Assembly: GCF_019024285.1 (NCBI RefSeq)
Contig: NZ_WMKZ01000003.1
Span: 62,001 to 126,000, forward strand
Length of the DNA stretch: 64,000 nt
Direction: 5' to 3'
From: Alkalihalobacterium elongatum
Lineage (GTDB): Bacteria > Bacillota > Bacilli > Bacillales > Bacillaceae_F
A program made the translations under genes and the position numbers. A model generated the notes under the pieces. The model ran no database searches and was not told where the DNA came from. It was given only the letters and a program-made list of their open reading frames with translations. This document shows positions 16,909-26,431 of this stretch, one piece after another; positions within the stretch are counted from its first letter, which is position 1; each line of letters starts with the position of its first letter.

Positions 16909-18336
16909 GTGTTTGATCACTTCATGAGAAAAAAGCAATTTATCTTGTTTATGTTTTATTCAATTGCATTTTTCTTGCTACTTTTAATTACATTTTTAAA
17001 TGTAACAGGTGCTGTACATGCATTGCCAAGACAAAGTTCTCTAGAACACATCAAAGCCAATTACTCTGAACAAGCAGGTATCCGCGTTAACAACCTTCTT
17101 CCTATTCAAGAAGTAGTAAATGAAACAAGTAACCTGTTAGTAAATACGACAGAGTTTACAAAGGATATTATTGATACTGTATTAAATGAAGATAATGTCT
17201 TAAGTCCACTCTTATCAAATGACATGATAAAGAGCATTAAAAAAAACTCAGTGTTAGAAACAACAATTGTAGACTATTTAGAGGATGTGAAAAAAGGTAA
17301 TAAGTACCCTAAATTAACTGGAACAGAGCTCGAAAAGCATATTTTAGATGATATTCATAAAATAATAGAAGAAAAAATACTTGAAGACCTAAAAGAAGTC
17401 GATTTAACTAATGAACTTGATCCTAAAACAACCCCTATTCTAAAAAAGCCCTTAATAAAAGACCTAATTAAAACAGAAGGAAAAGATGATACAAATAATT
17501 CAAAAATAAAGGATAAAGATGTGTCCGATGGTGAAAAAAAAGTGGTAGAAAAAGATAAAATAAATAAAAATGAAGTGCCTGAAAATCCACAGAAGGATAA
17601 TCAAGGTATAGACGATACTCAGTACGAAGAAATTAGCTTAAAAGAAGTGAATAGTAAAGAGGCAAGATCAAAAGAAGTAGAAACAGAGGATAAAAAAAGT
17701 ATAAGCGAAAATGAAGAAATTCATGAAGTTGAAGAGGATATAAAAAGAGATGAAACTGGTGGGATGCAGGGCGATGAAATGGAAATCAAAATCGAACTAT
17801 TAGAGGAGCGTACTGGGCAATTTCCGAGTCAAGATCTTATGGGAGGCTTTGTCATTAAAACACCATTGATTTCACAAGGTAAAGCCTTTGATCTAACGTC
17901 AGTACAACGAGAAACAGCAACTCAAAGCAGTACACGTTTAGGAAGTATTAAATTAGATCAAGTGAGAATGGAAGAATTAAAGCTTTATCGTAATTTTGAA
18001 GGTAAGACACCTTTTCATATTCAGATAGTAGGTAATGGAAGAGTAGAAGTTAATGGACCTATCAGTAGAAGAGATTTACGGGTAGATGTTTCAGAAATGT
18101 ATGTTGAGAAACTGACAGCTAGAATGCTATTTGGGAAAATACCTATTACATTAAAGCGTCAATGGTATATGGATGTTGAAAAAGAATTATTACCTAATCT
18201 TGCATCCCTTGTAAAAGCAAATATCGATGGTGAGCAATTTTATTTTAATACACACTATCTTTATGCTGATGATATTACAATTCATAAAATGAATCTCTCT
18301 ATTCAACCAGGCTTCGAGACATTATATATTAAATAG
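16909..18336 (+). CDS. Hypothetical membrane-anchored extracellular protein of the DUF6230/DUF6114 operon
   Basis: I do not recognise this 475-residue protein. It has one N-terminal hydrophobic segment (about residues 12-38). A helical region follows, then a very lysine/glutamate-rich low-complexity stretch (about 165-290), then a beta-rich C-terminal domain (about 295-475) ending YLYADDITIHKMNLSIQPG. The linker-like middle suggests a wall-spanning spacer that presents the C-terminal domain outside the membrane. The C-terminal domain has some layout in common with the DUF6230 protein two genes upstream, but I cannot show homology by eye. The GTG start follows GGGAGGGGAGG. A family 1 hairpin with a T-run ends the operon. 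Confidence 0.6.
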   Translation: MFDHFMRKKQFILFMFYSIAFFLLLLITFLNVTGAVHALPRQSSLEHIKANYSEQAGIRVNNLLPIQEVVNETSNLLVNTTEFTKDIIDTVLNEDNVLSPLLSNDMIKSIKKNSVLETTIVDYLEDVKKGNKYPKLTGTELEKHILDDIHKIIEEKILEDLKEVDLTNELDPKTTPILKKPLIKDLIKTEGKDDTNNSKIKDKDVSDGEKKVVEKDKINKNEVPENPQKDNQGIDDTQYEEISLKEVNSKEARSKEVETEDKKSISENEEIHEVEEDIKRDETGGMQGDEMEIKIELLEERTGQFPSQDLMGGFVIKTPLISQGKAFDLTSVQRETATQSSTRLGSIKLDQVRMEELKLYRNFEGKTPFHIQIVGNGRVEVNGPISRRDLRVDVSEMYVEKLTARMLFGKIPITLKRQWYMDVEKELLPNLASLVKANIDGEQFYFNTHYLYADDITIHKMNLSIQPGFETLYIK

Positions 18337-18341
18337 AAATA

Positions 18342-18390
18342 GGTGCCAGGCACCTTTACCACTGCAATAGGGTAAAGGTGCCTGTTTTTC
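18342..18390 (+). terminator. GTGCC hairpin repeat (family 1), copy 3, acting as terminator
   Basis: GTGCCAGGCACCTTTAC pairs with GTAAAGGTGCCTG around the same 13-base loop as the copy at 6479, and is followed directly by a T-run (GTTTTTC). It lies six bases after the stop codon. This copy has the form of an intrinsic terminator as well as being a dispersed repeat. Confidence 0.8.
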
Positions 18391-18586
18391 TGGTTATTGT
18401 TTTGTAGTTGGAAGATAAGGGTATATACCATTATATAAAAAAACTTTTTTTCTAAAACTTTGAGAAAATAATACTACAATAAAACTAAGGACTTTAATGG
18501 GAATTCGCTTTATAATTAATTATATATGTTCTGTAAATTATAGGAGGGACATTTTAGGGAAGTAAGGGAAACTGGAGGAATTTTTA

Positions 18587-21256
18587 ATGAAGCAACTAGA
18601 AGGATCATTTCGAACTATACATTTTTTGTGTAGCAATAGTCCAATACCAACACTTGCTATCACTATGGATGGAATAATAGTTAGTGCAAATGAAATGGCT
18701 AATGAAATATTAAACCAAAAAGAAAATACAACCAATTTATCATTCTATAATTATATTCAAAACGGATATCACAGAAAAATTAAAACTTCTATTTCTCAAT
18801 TAAATGAAGAGATAAAAACATCCCAATCGATTGAAATTAAAACGATCAATAAAACTTGGCTTACTATTCATTGTCGGTTATTTTTAGAAAGTGATATAGA
18901 AGTAGTTTTAGTTACTTTAGAAGATATTACAAAACAAAAACAGCGTGATTTATTGTTAGATGTAAATCAAACGGTCCTCAATATGATTGTTAAACGTGAT
19001 TCATTACAAAATATATTACATCGATTGTCGATAATGGTTGAAGCATATTTTGTTAGGAAAGCGCTCTCTTCAATTATACTACTCGACCAGGATAAACGAA
19101 TGCATAAAATCGTAGCACCTAATCTACCCAGTCAATTTATAGAACCATTTTTTGGCGTTGAAATAAGTGAAAAAGGTTCATGTGGTGCAGCTATGTACCG
19201 TAAAGAAGCTGTCATAACCTTAGACATTTTAACGGACTCACTCTGGGATGATTTTCGGAACCATGCTATATCTAATGGTCTTCGCTCTTGCTGGTCAATT
19301 CCTATTTTTGTGGATAACGAAGTCATTGGTTCTTTTGCAATTTATCATCCATTTCTGTCTACTCCTAGTCAGTTGGAAATGGAAATGATCGAGACTTGCG
19401 CTAAATTAGTTGGACTAGCTGTCGAAAGAAGAGAGGACGAAAAAAAACTTATACGTGAAACCGAAAAACGTTTTAATTTTGTTATGGATATCATTCCAGA
19501 TCTAATTGTATTCAAGGATGAAAAAGGTCGTTGGATTGAAGGAAATCAAACAGCAAAAGAAAAACTACCATTTTTTCAAGATAACCAAGTGGATGAAACC
19601 GCTCCTTCATTTAAGCAATATCAGCACTTTCTTACACAAGTAGAAGAAACCGATCAACTTGCTTGGGAACAAAGTGCTCCTGTAAGAAGAGAAATGAAGT
19701 TTCCACAGCCTAATGGCGAAGAATTAGTGTACGATATCTTAAAAGTTCCTCTTAAAAGTGACGATCATATATTGAATAAAGGTATAGTAGTTATCGGTCG
19801 TGAGATAACAGAACGCAAAAAAACGGAACAACTTTTAGAACGCAATGAACAACAATTTAAATCATTATTTGACCATAATCCAAATGGTATTTGTATTATG
19901 GATTTAAATGGGAAGGTCACGAGCTGTAATCATTCACTCGAACAAATAATCGGCTATCGGTTCGATGAGATGAAAGAAAACTGCTATAGCTTTGTCGATA
20001 AAGATGATGTTGAAATGGTAAGAAAGTATTTCACACTCTCTCTCGAAGGTACATCGCAAGAATATCAGACAACAATTACACATAAAACAGGTAGAAAAGT
20101 TTATCTTAAAGTGACGAACGTTCCTATAATTGTAAAAGAAAACGTGATTGGTGTTTACGGAATTGTTGAAGATATTACAGAGAAGATCAAATCTGAAGAG
20201 AATTTAAAACAAACAAAAGAATTTTTGGAATCTTTAATTTACCATAGCGCTGATTGTATAGGTACATTATCATTAGAAGGCGAAATTCTTCATGTAAACC
20301 CAGCAATTGAAAGTATCTACGGATGGAAATTAAAGGAAATAATTGGTAAGAAGTTTCCTGTACTTCCTGAAGAGATGAATGAAGAGATGCAAGAGATCAT
20401 TAAAGAAATGAAAGCTAGAAGAGATATCATCGGTTTAGAAACGAAAAGACAAAAGAAGGATGGGACTCTCATTGACGTCAGTATCACTTACTCACCGTTA
20501 AGCGATGGTACAGGTAAGCTAATAGGATTCACGTCTGTTTCTAGGGATATTAGTGATCGAAAGAAAACAGATGAGTTACTAAAAAGATCGGATAAGCTTT
20601 CAGTGATTGGTCAATTGTCAGCTGCAGTTGCCCATGAAATACGAAATCCGTTAACATCCATCAAAGGGTTTATCCAGCTATTTAGGGATCAAATAAAAAG
20701 AGAATATGCAGATTTAATGCTCTCAGAGTTAGAAAGAATAGAAGTCATTGTAACTGAATTCTTGTCTTTGGCAAAACCACAGGCTAATCTATTCTTAGAA
20801 AAAGACCCTGTACAAATATTAAGGAATACATTAGCTATCATTGATACGGAAGCTCTATTAAATCAAATTGAAATTGAGTGTAACATCGAAAATAGCATTC
20901 ATTTGATCTATTGTAACGAACATAAAATTAAACAAGTACTTATAAATATATTAAAAAATGCCATTGAGTCTATGCCTACTGGTGGAAAACTTGATATAGA
21001 AATGAAAAACGATGACTCTTACGTTCTAATTAAAGTAAAAGATAGAGGGTGTGGCATACCGACAGAGAAAATAGAGAAACTCGGAGAACCGTTCTACTCG
21101 AGTAAAGACCATGGAACAGGTTTAGGACTTATGGTATGCTTTAAAATTATAGAAGAACATCAAGGAAACATTACGATTGATAGTAAAGAGGGTGTAGGAA
21201 CTACCGTTAGCATCTCATTACCTATTTCAAGTGATAGTTTAAAAGAGAAATTCTAA
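18587..21256 (+). CDS. Multi-PAS/GAF sensor histidine kinase, soluble, sporulation-kinase type
   Basis: This 889-residue histidine kinase has no membrane segments. Visible order: N-terminal PAS-like (about 12-105), GAF (about 125-285), three further PAS domains (about 300-420, 430-545, 550-665), HisKA with the phospho-accepting histidine in VAHEIRNPL (about 685), and an ATPase domain with NILKNAIES, DRGCGIP and GTGLGLMV. This layout resembles Bacillus Kin-type kinases that feed the Spo0F/Spo0A phosphorelay, and there is no adjacent response regulator. The ATG has GGAGG eight bases upstream. Neighbours are cyclic-di-GMP and aerotaxis genes. Its signal is unknown; cytosolic or redox/small-molecule sensing through PAS and GAF is likely. 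Confidence 0.88.
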   Translation: MKQLEGSFRTIHFLCSNSPIPTLAITMDGIIVSANEMANEILNQKENTTNLSFYNYIQNGYHRKIKTSISQLNEEIKTSQSIEIKTINKTWLTIHCRLFLESDIEVVLVTLEDITKQKQRDLLLDVNQTVLNMIVKRDSLQNILHRLSIMVEAYFVRKALSSIILLDQDKRMHKIVAPNLPSQFIEPFFGVEISEKGSCGAAMYRKEAVITLDILTDSLWDDFRNHAISNGLRSCWSIPIFVDNEVIGSFAIYHPFLSTPSQLEMEMIETCAKLVGLAVERREDEKKLIRETEKRFNFVMDIIPDLIVFKDEKGRWIEGNQTAKEKLPFFQDNQVDETAPSFKQYQHFLTQVEETDQLAWEQSAPVRREMKFPQPNGEELVYDILKVPLKSDDHILNKGIVVIGREITERKKTEQLLERNEQQFKSLFDHNPNGICIMDLNGKVTSCNHSLEQIIGYRFDEMKENCYSFVDKDDVEMVRKYFTLSLEGTSQEYQTTITHKTGRKVYLKVTNVPIIVKENVIGVYGIVEDITEKIKSEENLKQTKEFLESLIYHSADCIGTLSLEGEILHVNPAIESIYGWKLKEIIGKKFPVLPEEMNEEMQEIIKEMKARRDIIGLETKRQKKDGTLIDVSITYSPLSDGTGKLIGFTSVSRDISDRKKTDELLKRSDKLSVIGQLSAAVAHEIRNPLTSIKGFIQLFRDQIKREYADLMLSELERIEVIVTEFLSLAKPQANLFLEKDPVQILRNTLAIIDTEALLNQIEIECNIENSIHLIYCNEHKIKQVLINILKNAIESMPTGGKLDIEMKNDDSYVLIKVKDRGCGIPTEKIEKLGEPFYSSKDHGTGLGLMVCFKIIEEHQGNITIDSKEGVGTTVSISLPISSDSLKEKF

Positions 21257-21323
21257 TACCTTACTAACTAACACTAATAATAAAGATAAATTAACTAATT
21301 TTCTAGTTCGCAGCTTATTTTAA

Positions 21324-21353
21324 GACGGAAACAATTCCGTTTTATTTTTTTTG
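21324..21353 (+). terminator. Intrinsic terminator after the histidine kinase
   Basis: ACGGAA and TTCCGT form the stem with a four-base loop, followed by TTTATTTTTTTT. Confidence 0.8.
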
Positions 21354-21426
21354 CATTTATTTGGAAAACATTGATAATTTATGGGATTTCTATTATTCTA
21401 TAGTAGGTACTAAGGTTAAATTCATA

Positions 21427-21485
21427 GGTCTATACTCACAAGTAAAAGTTAAGGTCTATACTCACAAGTAAAAGTTAAGGTCTAT
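21427..21485. repeat. Tandem direct repeat in the diguanylate cyclase leader
   Basis: A 26-base unit (GGTCTATACTCACAAG, then TAAAAGTTAA) occurs twice without change at 21427-21452 and 21453-21478. A partial third unit (GGTCTAT) follows at 21479. It ends about 35 bases before the start codon, inside the likely promoter or leader. Confidence 0.9.
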
Positions 21486-21520
21486 TAGGAGTAGAAAGAG
21501 AGAAGAAAAAGGAGAAACTA

Positions 21521-22573
21521 ATGCATCAATCTATCTTATCAAATTTAGCTATCGTCTTATTAATGCACCTAATGATGAGTACGATAATGAATTATCGTGA
21601 CCGCTTAAATAAGCGGTTAGTGTCGGTCAGTATAATTGTTATTTTCTCTGGTGCAGTTATTTCCATGTTTTATTTACCTATCGAATTTGGTGAGTATAAA
21701 TTAGATCTAAGACTGATTCCACTCGTTTTTTTAGCACTTTTGAAGGGTTGGAAGACTACTATACCAGTATTAATAATTGTTTCTGCGTGGCGCTTTTTTA
21801 TGGGAGGCGATGGAGCTGTTCCTGGAATTGTATTTGGGATGGTGGGACCTACATTACTTGCCCTTGCTTTTTTTAATAAAAATAACATTCATACCATGTT
21901 ACTCCATAAATTTGTTATCGTAACTTTTTGTTGGTTTATATCAGACTTTCCAATCATCTTCATCATTCCAGATGGGTTAGAGCTATTTAAAAGTATCTAC
22001 CTTATAAGGTATGGCTCTTTTATTGGGGCTGCATTTATACTTTATTCACTGACGATATTGGAATATAAGCGGGAAGTGTTGAAACAGCGATTAGAATTTT
22101 TAGCTACACATGACCAACTAACAAAACTTCTTAATAAGAAAAGATTTTTTAATGTCGTCGAAAAAAAAATAAATGTAACGCGGGGTAATTGTTATATCGC
22201 GATGATTGATATAGACCATTTTAAACGTTTAAATGATACATACGGACATTTAACAGGTGACTACATATTAGTAAAGTTGTCTGAAATACTAAGAAAATTT
22301 GAAAACGATAAAATGACTGTAGCTAGATATGGAGGAGAAGAGTTTATTATCTACATAGATGAAGATCATATACACCATGTTGTGGAAATACTTGAAACGA
22401 TTCAAAATGAAATCCGGAAAACTAAATTTAGTTTAGATGGGATCTCTTTATCCATTACCGTTTCGATAGGTCTTGCCCGCTTAGAAGATTCACAATTACA
22501 AACTGCCGTAAAAGCTGCTGATGAAAAGCTATATAAAGCAAAAAAAAATGGTCGAGATCAATTAGTTTCCTAG
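21521..22573 (+). CDS. Membrane diguanylate cyclase (5TM-type sensor plus GGDEF)
   Basis: This 350-residue protein makes the second messenger cyclic di-GMP from two GTP. The N-terminal 190 residues hold five to six membrane segments in the 5TMR-LYT-like layout often fused to signalling domains. The GGDEF domain (about residues 195-345) has the active GGEEF signature (ARYGGEEFIIY) and the GTP-binding DIDHFKRLNDTYGH. The product-inhibition site RxxD expected just before GGEEF is absent (the residues are NDKM), so feedback inhibition is probably lacking. The start follows GAAAAAGGAGAAACTA. A perfect tandem repeat sits in its leader. Its ligand is unknown. Confidence 0.9.
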   Translation: MHQSILSNLAIVLLMHLMMSTIMNYRDRLNKRLVSVSIIVIFSGAVISMFYLPIEFGEYKLDLRLIPLVFLALLKGWKTTIPVLIIVSAWRFFMGGDGAVPGIVFGMVGPTLLALAFFNKNNIHTMLLHKFVIVTFCWFISDFPIIFIIPDGLELFKSIYLIRYGSFIGAAFILYSLTILEYKREVLKQRLEFLATHDQLTKLLNKKRFFNVVEKKINVTRGNCYIAMIDIDHFKRLNDTYGHLTGDYILVKLSEILRKFENDKMTVARYGGEEFIIYIDEDHIHHVVEILETIQNEIRKTKFSLDGISLSITVSIGLARLEDSQLQTAVKAADEKLYKAKKNGRDQLVS

Positions 22574-22638
22574 TATATTAGATGACATAGCTAGTCATAC
22601 ACAAAAGTGAAATTTCAGTATCGAATTTCACTTAATGG

Positions 22639-22671
22639 ACTAAGACCTTGGAGGTTTTAGTCTTTTTAGTT
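22639..22671 (+). terminator. Intrinsic terminator after the diguanylate cyclase
   Basis: ACTAAGACC pairs with GGTTTTAGT (allowing G-U), followed by CTTTTTAG. A second dyad, AAGTGAAATT with AATTTCACTT, lies just upstream. Confidence 0.75.
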
Positions 22672-22805
22672 TAGTTTCAAAAAAGTCTCATTAAGCTGAA
22701 AAATTTTCACTTTATTTACACGATAAATACGTTTAGCTCATTGTTTTGTTATATACCTAAAAAATTCTCGAATGATTTGTGAACACTCTTTTGAGTTATT
22801 AGAAA

Positions 22806-22896
22806 AACAGGTAGTAATACCTGTTGTAATTTCATATTTAATTAACAAAATTGACAAAAGAATAATCCTTTATTGTGCATCCATAAATAAAGGATT
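22806..22896. other. Two perfect hairpins upstream of the PAS-GGDEF-EAL gene
   Basis: AACAGGTA pairs with TACCTGTT (22806-22825, four-base loop). AATCCTTTATT pairs with AATAAAGGATT (22864-22896, 11-base loop). Neither is followed by a T-run. They may be operators or leader structures of the next gene. I saw no match to the cyclic-di-GMP riboswitch core. Confidence 0.5.
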
Positions 22897-23054
22897 GTAA
22901 GAGAAAAATAAAAAATGGTAATATTCTAATAGAACAAAGGATCGACAAAAAATACAATAACTATCAAAAATATATGACAATGCTAAAGTTAGGCTTATTA
23001 AAATGCCAACCGTGCGTACATAGATTTATAGATAAAAATATTGGGGGGAGCTTT

Positions 23055-24779
23055 TTGGATAGGTTATTATATCCTGCAAAACATGAAATTCACAAAGAAT
23101 TATCAGATATAAAATATGCTCTTGATAAGTCATCGATATTAGTTTTGACAGATGTAAATGGAGTTATTACGTATGTAAATGACAAATTTTGTGCCATCTC
23201 TCAATATGACAAAGATGAACTTATTGGGTCAACCCATCGCTTGATCAATTCTGGCTTTCATTCAAAAGCCTTTTTTAAAGAGCTGTGGGAGACGATTGAA
23301 AAAGGGGAAATATGGCAGGGGGAAATTCAAAATAAAGCAAAGGATGGTACCTTATATTGGGTCGATACAACAATTGTTCCCTTCCTAGACGGCCAGGGGA
23401 AGCCTTACCAATACGTAGGAATTCGTAATGATATTAGTGCGAGAAAGAAAATAGAAGAAGATCTTCGTCAAAGTCAAGAAAATTATCGAAAATTAGCACA
23501 TTTTGATCTTTTAACTGAATTACCTAACCGTCTAAGTTTTAATTTATCATTAGAGCAAATGATGCAAGACCATCAGACGTTAGCTGTACTGTTTCTTGAT
23601 TTTGACCGGTTTAAACTAATTAATGATACATATGGACACTCCTTTGGAGACTTACTTTTAAAAGAAGTGGCCGAGCGTTTTAAAAGAATAATAGAAAATA
23701 AAGTAATTGTCTCCCGGCAAGGCGGCGATGAATTTATTTTTGTCGTTCCTTTTACGGACATTCAAGAGGTTGAACGTGTTGTCGTAGCGATACTAAAATC
23801 ATTTTCCAAGTCGTATAAAGTGGATGATAGAGAAATCTTTATTTCTACTAGCATTGGAATTAGCCTATATCCTCAACATAGTAACCAAGTAGAAGAATTA
23901 ATAAAACAAGCTGATATCTCTATGTATAAAGCAAAGCAGAATGGTGGTAATCAATATATCTATTACGAGGAGAAGCATCAATTAGAAGTAATTGAAACGC
24001 TAGAATTAGAAAATGGCCTAAGAAAAGCAATTGAAAAAGATGAACTAAGTTTATATTACCAGCCAAAAGTAAATATCGACTCGGGTCATATATATGGTTT
24101 AGAAGCACTTGTCCGCTGGCATCATTCAACGCTCGGGATCGTAACGCCAGTTGATTTTATTCCGATTGCGGAAAAAACAGGAATGATTATCCCGATTGGT
24201 GATTGGGTCATTCGTACAGCGTGTGAAAAAGCAAAGGGTTTACTTGAACAAAATATAGATATTCGTATTTCAGTAAATGTTTCAATGGTTCAATTACTTC
24301 ATGATGACTTTGTCAACAGAGTTAACGATATTCTCATAATGGTTGGCCTCCCTGCAAAATATCTTGAACTAGAAATAACAGAAACAGTCGCCATGGAACA
24401 TAAAGAATTTACAATAAAAGTACTATCTCAACTCAAACAAATGGGTGTAAAATTAGCAATTGATGACTTTGGAACAGGATATTCATCCCTAAATTATTTA
24501 AAAGAAATGCCGATTGATATTGTTAAAATAGACAAATCCTTTGTATGGGATATGAAAGAAAGTAAGTTTGATCTAACGTTAATAGAAGCCATCATTTCTG
24601 TATGTCATAGTTTAGAACTTACCGTTATTGCAGAAGGTGTTGAGACAGAAGAACAGTACGAATTATTAAGGATGAAAAATTGTGATGATGTTCAAGGATA
24701 CCTTTTAAGTAAACCGCTGCCTGACAATGATATTGATGAGTATTTATGTAAAACTGCGATGTATGTACCATTAGATTAA
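23055..24779 (+). CDS. PAS-GGDEF-EAL protein, cyclic-di-GMP turnover
   Basis: This cytosolic protein of 574 residues has a PAS/PAC sensor (about 20-145), a GGDEF domain (about 155-315) with intact RQGGDEFIF, and an EAL phosphodiesterase domain (about 330-570) with YGLEALVRW and the DDFGTGYSS motif. Both catalytic signatures look intact, so it could make or degrade cyclic di-GMP. No RxxD inhibition site precedes GGDEF. I prefer a TTG start at 23055, because GGGGGGAG sits four bases before it. An in-frame ATG at 22974 lacks a ribosome site and would add a cysteine-containing extension not expected for the family. It stands between a diguanylate cyclase and HemAT. Confidence 0.87.
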   Translation: MDRLLYPAKHEIHKELSDIKYALDKSSILVLTDVNGVITYVNDKFCAISQYDKDELIGSTHRLINSGFHSKAFFKELWETIEKGEIWQGEIQNKAKDGTLYWVDTTIVPFLDGQGKPYQYVGIRNDISARKKIEEDLRQSQENYRKLAHFDLLTELPNRLSFNLSLEQMMQDHQTLAVLFLDFDRFKLINDTYGHSFGDLLLKEVAERFKRIIENKVIVSRQGGDEFIFVVPFTDIQEVERVVVAILKSFSKSYKVDDREIFISTSIGISLYPQHSNQVEELIKQADISMYKAKQNGGNQYIYYEEKHQLEVIETLELENGLRKAIEKDELSLYYQPKVNIDSGHIYGLEALVRWHHSTLGIVTPVDFIPIAEKTGMIIPIGDWVIRTACEKAKGLLEQNIDIRISVNVSMVQLLHDDFVNRVNDILIMVGLPAKYLELEITETVAMEHKEFTIKVLSQLKQMGVKLAIDDFGTGYSSLNYLKEMPIDIVKIDKSFVWDMKESKFDLTLIEAIISVCHSLELTVIAEGVETEEQYELLRMKNCDDVQGYLLSKPLPDNDIDEYLCKTAMYVPLD

Positions 24780-24823
24780 AACAGACAACTAGATTTTTTA
24801 AATTTTATTAATTTGGGGGACTT

Positions 24824-26134
24824 ATGAGAAACTTATTTACTATAAAAAAAAGAGAGACAACACAAAGTATATTTGATACATTAAACCGAAATGATTCTGA
24901 GGTATACATAAAACTAGACAGAAATGGTGACCTATTAAAACAAATTGAAATGATCCATTTAACAACGAAAGATTTAGCGATTATCCGCGCATTACAACCA
25001 GTTGTAAAGGAACATCTAGAAACCATTGTTGAACAATTTTATAAGAACTTAGCAAAAGAACAATCTTTAATGCGAATCATTAATGACCATAGTCATGTAG
25101 ACCGATTGAAAAAGACTCTTTACAATCATATTCTCGAGATGTTTAGTGGGCAGATTGATGAAGCTTTCATTGAGCAAAGAAATGTTATTGCTCATGTGCA
25201 CGTGAGAATTGGACTCGAACCAAAATGGTATATGTGTGCTTTTCAAGACCTCCTTCAATCTTTAATAGAGATTTTTAGCGATAAAGTCTATAGCAAGCAG
25301 GAAAATACTGAAGTGATAATGGCAATTACAAAAATCATGAATTTAGAACAGCAAATCGTTTTAGAAGCATATGAACTTGAAAATGAACGTATCCGAAATG
25401 AGGCTGCAAATCATAAGAAAGAAATGGAGTATGAAGTTAGTACAAATGCACAAGAGCTAGCTGCAATAAGTGAAGAAACGAGTTCGTCGTTACAAGAGGT
25501 AACGTTTAAAACGAATGAAATTAATGAATTAACCGAAGCTAGTTCACACATTGCGATTTCAACGGAAGAAAAGTCTAAAGACGGAAAAGAGCGATTAGAC
25601 TACCTAGTAAAGGTGATCATGAAAACAGAAGAAAACATGAACAATATCGCTACAGAAATGAATGATCTAATGACAGCGTCGAAAAAAATTGAAGAAATTT
25701 CGCGGATGGTTACTTCAATTGCCGACCAAACCAACTTACTTGCTTTAAATGCAGCGATTGAAGCGGCGCGGGCAGGAGAACAAGGCAAAGGATTTGCAGT
25801 AGTTGCCAATGAAGTACGGAAGTTAGCCGAGGATACAAAAAATGCAGTTTCTGGTGTTTCTGTTTTAGTGAATGAAATTAATCGCTATACTTCCAATATG
25901 TCAAAATCAATAAATGAAAATACTGATCACATAAAAAAAGGCACAGCAGAGTCTAGTATGACTAACCAATTTTTTGATGAGATCGTTCAATCTATGGTTA
26001 ATATGAAAAAACAAAATGTTTTAATTGCCAATGAAATGAACCAATTAAAAAATATTTTTGAAGAAATTAATGGAGCTGTTGAACAAGTAGCTATCGCTTC
26101 TGATAAATTATCAAATATTACAAACACGTTCTAG
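24824..26134 (+). CDS. hemAT: Heme-based aerotactic transducer HemAT
   Basis: HemAT is a soluble oxygen sensor for aerotaxis: a globin domain coupled to a chemoreceptor signalling domain that talks to CheA/CheW. Residues 1-180 form the protoglobin part; the proximal heme histidine is expected at about His126 in [14 protein letters not shown], matching the pattern in the B. subtilis protein. The C-terminal half has the methyl-accepting chemotaxis hairpin tip ([20 protein letters not shown]). There are no membrane segments. At 436 residues it is the usual size. The ribosome site TTTGGGGGACTT precedes the ATG. It follows two cyclic-di-GMP genes, so motility control may be grouped here. Confidence 0.92.
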   Translation: MRNLFTIKKRETTQSIFDTLNRNDSEVYIKLDRNGDLLKQIEMIHLTTKDLAIIRALQPVVKEHLETIVEQFYKNLAKEQSLMRIINDHSHVDRLKKTLYNHILEMFSGQIDEAFIEQRNVIAHVHVRIGLEPKWYMCAFQDLLQSLIEIFSDKVYSKQENTEVIMAITKIMNLEQQIVLEAYELENERIRNEAANHKKEMEYEVSTNAQELAAISEETSSSLQEVTFKTNEINELTEASSHIAISTEEKSKDGKERLDYLVKVIMKTEENMNNIATEMNDLMTASKKIEEISRMVTSIADQTNLLALNAAIEAARAGEQGKGFAVVANEVRKLAEDTKNAVSGVSVLVNEINRYTSNMSKSINENTDHIKKGTAESSMTNQFFDEIVQSMVNMKKQNVLIANEMNQLKNIFEEINGAVEQVAIASDKLSNITNTF

Positions 26135-26163
26135 AAAAAAACTTAAAGAGGATCAATTAGTAG

Positions 26164-26203
26164 GCATCATGTTCATTTAATTAAATGGACATGATGTCTT
26201 TTA
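26164..26203 (+). terminator. Intrinsic terminator after hemAT
   Basis: CATCATGTTCATTTAA pairs with TTAAATGGACATGATG, followed by TCTTTTATTT. Confidence 0.8.
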
Positions 26204-26431
26204 TTTAGAATGCTAGCAAAAGTCTGATAATTTTCGTCAATTTTTGCCTACCCATACCAATCGAAACCAGCAGAAATTCAAATGTTTTTGTTTTTATTCA
26301 TTTACAGCTGATACACCTTTAGGTATGATAGATGTTGGTCTTCTTATGTAGGCTTTTAACATAATTAAAAACTAGATAAACAAAATAACTTAATCATACA
26401 TAATATAATTATTTTAGAACGGAGAAATAGC

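Noticed and set aside
22974-23054. Longer N-terminus for the PAS-GGDEF-EAL protein from the ATG at 22974
   Set aside because: No ribosome site precedes it, while GGGGGGAG precedes the TTG at 23055.
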